8,481 nt of DNA from Clostridiales bacterium (lineage in GTDB: Bacteria > Bacillota > Clostridia > Peptostreptococcales > Anaerovoracaceae). The stretch lies in contig WQWG01000027.1 of the NCBI GenBank assembly GCA_009785435.1, forward strand, positions 1-8,481, read 5' to 3'. Made by a program: the position numbers and the translations under genes. The notes under the pieces were generated by a model. It made no database searches. It was not told the DNA's origin and was given only the letters and a program-made list of their open reading frames with translations. This document shows, in pieces, positions 6,180-8,481 of the stretch; positions within the stretch are counted from its first letter, which is position 1, and each line of letters opens with the position of its first letter.

Positions 6180-7055
6180 TTGATCGTCATCAAAAATTGT
6201 GACATGAGCCAATATACGTCTTTTAAAGCCGGTGGAAAAGCGGATGTTTTGATGATGCCTGAGCATGTAAGTGAGCTGAGAGAAGCGCTTGCTCAATTAT
6301 CCGAATCGCAATCTGCATATATGGTTATGGGAAACGGTTCAAATATTCTTGTTCGTGACAGCGGTTACGTTGGAACGATCGTGAAAGTAGGCGAAGCGTT
6401 TTCGCATATAACAGTAGATGGCGATGAACTGACGGTGGGCGCGGGAGCGCTCATGCCGACGGTCGCAAAAATGGCTATGGAGGCAGGGCTTGTTGGGTTT
6501 GAGTTTGCTTCTGGGATTCCGGGCAGCATCGGCGGAGCCGTTTTTATGAATGCCGGGGCATATGGAAGTGAAATGAAAGACATCATTCAATCCGTTCATC
6601 TGGTTTCAAAGGACGGTTCAAAAGAATTTACGATGCGTGCGGATGACATGGCGTTTTCCTATCGGCATAGCATATTGTATGAGACGGGTGACGTCGTAAC
6701 CGGTGTAACCCTAAAGCTGCGTCAGGGCAGCATCGAGGAGATCAAAGAAAAAACGAGGGAATTGACGAAGCTTCGCAATGAAAAGCAGCCTGTTTCGCTT
6801 CCCAGCGCAGGCAGTTTCTTCAAAAGGCCTGACGGGTACTTTGCAGGGAAACTGATTGAGGACGCAGGGCTTAAGGGTCTTTCGGTTGGTGGCGCTAAGG
6901 TATCCGAGCTTCATGCCGGATTTATTGTAAACGACAAAAATGCCACGGCTACAGATATTATTGATTTGATGCATCTGGTACAGCACACCGTATATGATCA
7001 ATTTGGAGTCAACCTGGAGCCGGAAGTGAGGATTATAGGGGATCATGGAGTATAA
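6180..7055 (+). CDS. murB: UDP-N-acetylenolpyruvoylglucosamine reductase MurB
   Basis: MurB reduces UDP-GlcNAc-enolpyruvate to UDP-MurNAc with NADPH and bound FAD, the second committed step of peptidoglycan precursor synthesis in the cytoplasm. The 291-residue length fits the shorter type II MurB of Gram-positive bacteria. Visible are the YTSFKAGGKAD start of the FAD domain (12-22), GNGSNILVRDSG (51-62), the FAD-binding GIPGSIGGAVFMNAGAYG (112-129), SYRHS (160-164) with the conserved Tyr-Arg, the proton-donor serine Ser212 in SAGSFFKRP, and Glu282 in LEPEVRIIG near the C-terminus. All expected catalytic residues are therefore present. Translation starts at TTG. The 3' end overlaps the PHP gene by 11 bases, suggesting coupled translation. 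Confidence 0.97.
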   Translation: MIVIKNCDMSQYTSFKAGGKADVLMMPEHVSELREALAQLSESQSAYMVMGNGSNILVRDSGYVGTIVKVGEAFSHITVDGDELTVGAGALMPTVAKMAMEAGLVGFEFASGIPGSIGGAVFMNAGAYGSEMKDIIQSVHLVSKDGSKEFTMRADDMAFSYRHSILYETGDVVTGVTLKLRQGSIEEIKEKTRELTKLRNEKQPVSLPSAGSFFKRPDGYFAGKLIEDAGLKGLSVGGAKVSELHAGFIVNDKNATATDIIDLMHLVQHTVYDQFGVNLEPEVRIIGDHGV

Positions 7056-7773
7056 GATCAAATACGATTATCATACGCATACGACCTATTCGCATGGAAA
7101 AGGCACCATCGCGGAAAATGTTCGCGTCGCCTTTGAAAAAGGCCTGAGCGGCATCGCGATTTCAGATCACGGCCCCGGACATCTGTTTTATGGTGTGCGC
7201 CTTGAAAGAATCCAAGAGATGCGTAAAGAAATTGACGAGCAACGCGAGATTTATAAAGATATGGACATCTTTTTATCGGTTGAAGCGAATATCATCCATG
7301 CCGGAACCGGCTTGGATGTAGACGAGCAAGCAATCGGCGCATACGACTTCGTGATCGCGGGCTACCACTTTGGTGTCAAAAATGGTTACTGTGGTGAAAA
7401 TTTCTTTCACAATTTGAGCAATATCGCGCTTTCAGGGAAAAAGAATCTGCTTACAAAAAATACGGATATGGCCGTAAAAGCCATCTATGAAAATCCGATC
7501 AAGATATTGACACATCCCGGAGGAAAAGGCATTTTTGACATTGTTGAAATCGCGAAAGCATGCGCCGATCGAGGAACGCTTCTTGAAATCAGCGCGCACC
7601 ACAAACAGCTGACCATCGAACAAATCAAACAAGTTTCAAAAATAGATGTGCAATTTATTGTCAGCAGCGATGCCCATGTACCCGGTCAAGTGGGTTCATG
7701 TGAGCCTGCGATTCGACGGGCGATGGAGGCGGGGCTTGATATGGACAGAATCGTAAACATTGAACGACGATAG
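7045..7773 (+). CDS. PHP-domain metal-dependent phosphatase, YcdX-like
   Basis: A 242-residue single-domain PHP protein with a TIM-barrel-like metallophosphatase fold. The full set of metal ligands expected from the E. coli YcdX trinuclear site can be placed: His10 and His12 (DYHTHT), His17 (YSHG), His42 (SDHG), Glu80 (SVEAN), His108 (AGYH), His157 (THPGG), and Asp209 and His211 (SSDAHVPGQVG). It is thus very likely an active phosphoesterase, but the substrate is unknown; histidinol-phosphatase labels seen on relatives would be an over-call here, with no his genes nearby. It starts inside the end of murB in another frame and is followed after 30 bases by rapZ, a gene order common in Clostridia that hints at a sugar-phosphate or nucleotide-sugar substrate. 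Confidence 0.9.
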   Translation: MEYKIKYDYHTHTTYSHGKGTIAENVRVAFEKGLSGIAISDHGPGHLFYGVRLERIQEMRKEIDEQREIYKDMDIFLSVEANIIHAGTGLDVDEQAIGAYDFVIAGYHFGVKNGYCGENFFHNLSNIALSGKKNLLTKNTDMAVKAIYENPIKILTHPGGKGIFDIVEIAKACADRGTLLEISAHHKQLTIEQIKQVSKIDVQFIVSSDAHVPGQVGSCEPAIRRAMEAGLDMDRIVNIERR

Positions 7774-7803
7774 AGTCAAATTTGAACAAGAGAGGGGAAG
7801 ACT

Positions 7804-8481
7804 ATGCAAATCGTAATCGTTACCGGTTTATCAGGCGCGGGAAAAACACAAGCGGTCATTTGTCTTGAAGATTTGGGTTATTATTGTATCGACAATATGC
7901 CCCCGACATTGGTAAAAGATTTTATCGGGCTTGCGTCAAGGGATCAAAGCGGCGTCCAAAAAGCAGCGTTTGTCATGGATGTCAGGGTCGGAGAGTTCTT
8001 TGCGGACATTAAATCGTGTTTAGACGATTTGAAGAACGCAGAAATCGCATACAAACTGGTTTTCCTTGAAGCATCGGATGAAGCGCTGATTCGTAGATTT
8101 AATGAGACCAGAAGAGCGCATCCTTTATCGAGCGGTTTTTCGACCGCATTGGGAATCCAAAAAGAAAGAGATGCCTTACACGAAATTCGAAATATGGCGG
8201 ATTTCATCATTGATACGTCCAATATGAAATCGATGCGACTCAGAGAAGAGATCAAACAAATTTTTACGGCAGAAGATGGCGCACATGACTTTACGATCAA
8301 TGTTGGCTCATTTGGGTTTAAAAACGGCATTCCGCTTGATGCCGATATGGTGTTTGACGTGCGGTTTATACCAAACCCGTATTATGTACCGGGCTTAAAG
8401 AAATTGACGGGAAACAATAAAAAAGTAAGGCAATATGTCATGCAATTTGCCGAGAGCAAAGATTTTATTCAAAAAATAGAA
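7804..8481 (+). CDS. rapZ: RapZ/YvcJ family nucleotide- and RNA-binding protein (3' end outside window)
   Basis: The first 226 residues are present of a family about 290 long; the gene runs off the window. The N-terminal domain has the P-loop GLSGAGKT (8-15), YYCIDNMPP (26-34), a Walker B-like VMDVR (57-61) and RRFNETRRAHPLS (97-109). The C-terminal domain, the RNA-binding part in E. coli RapZ, begins with SFGFKNGIP (169-177) and continues with FDVRFIPNPYY (184-194) and KKLTGNNKKV (199-208). In E. coli RapZ presents the sRNA GlmZ to RNase E to control GlmS; the B. subtilis homologue YvcJ hydrolyses GTP and its exact job is less clear. AGGGG (7793-7797) precedes the ATG by 6 bases. It sits in the murB operon; the usual next genes, yvcK and whiA, would be just outside. 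Confidence 0.96.
   Translation, partial: MQIVIVTGLSGAGKTQAVICLEDLGYYCIDNMPPTLVKDFIGLASRDQSGVQKAAFVMDVRVGEFFADIKSCLDDLKNAEIAYKLVFLEASDEALIRRFNETRRAHPLSSGFSTALGIQKERDALHEIRNMADFIIDTSNMKSMRLREEIKQIFTAEDGAHDFTINVGSFGFKNGIPLDADMVFDVRFIPNPYYVPGLKKLTGNNKKVRQYVMQFAESKDFIQKIE

Overview
The window looks like chromosome from an anaerobic, low-to-mid GC Gram-positive bacterium of the Clostridia. This rests on a ferredoxin-dependent 2-oxoacid oxidoreductase subunit, strong AGGAGG-type ribosome binding sites, tight gene packing, and the murB - PHP phosphatase - rapZ gene order common in Clostridia. I cannot name a genus. All genes lie on the plus strand except one.

Positions 1-4607 look like one metabolic operon. 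It opens with the 3' end of a 2-oxoacid:ferredoxin oxidoreductase beta subunit (PorB family). A complete three-part TRAP transporter follows: lipoprotein receptor DctP, small permease DctQ and large permease DctM. A branched-chain aminotransferase (IlvE) comes next, and a strong intrinsic terminator closes the unit. A stable hairpin without a U-tract sits between dctP and dctQ and probably sets receptor-to-permease stoichiometry. The gene set suggests uptake of an organic acid, possibly a 2-oxo acid, linked to 2-oxoacid/acyl-CoA chemistry and to amino-acid formation or breakdown. That link is inferred from gene order.

Positions 4600-5322 hold the only minus-strand gene. It encodes a Fic-fold protein whose catalytic motif has been replaced: the usual HPFxDGNGRxxR reads YPFDSYSEAVAR, while the rest of the fold is well kept. 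It is the most unusual object here. Its stop codon lies inside the stem of the ilvE terminator, and it diverges from the next operon.

Positions 5414-8481 form a second plus-strand operon behind an extended -10 promoter: an MgtC/SapB-family membrane protein, murB (peptidoglycan precursor synthesis, TTG start), a PHP-family metal-dependent phosphatase overlapping murB by 11 nt, and rapZ, which is cut by the window edge. In related bacteria this cluster usually continues into yvcK and whiA, outside this window. MurB and RapZ both touch amino-sugar and cell-wall precursor metabolism.

I saw no tRNA, rRNA, CRISPR array, insertion sequence or riboswitch, and no gene-free stretch over 300 bases. Apart from the altered Fic protein this is ordinary core and metabolic DNA.
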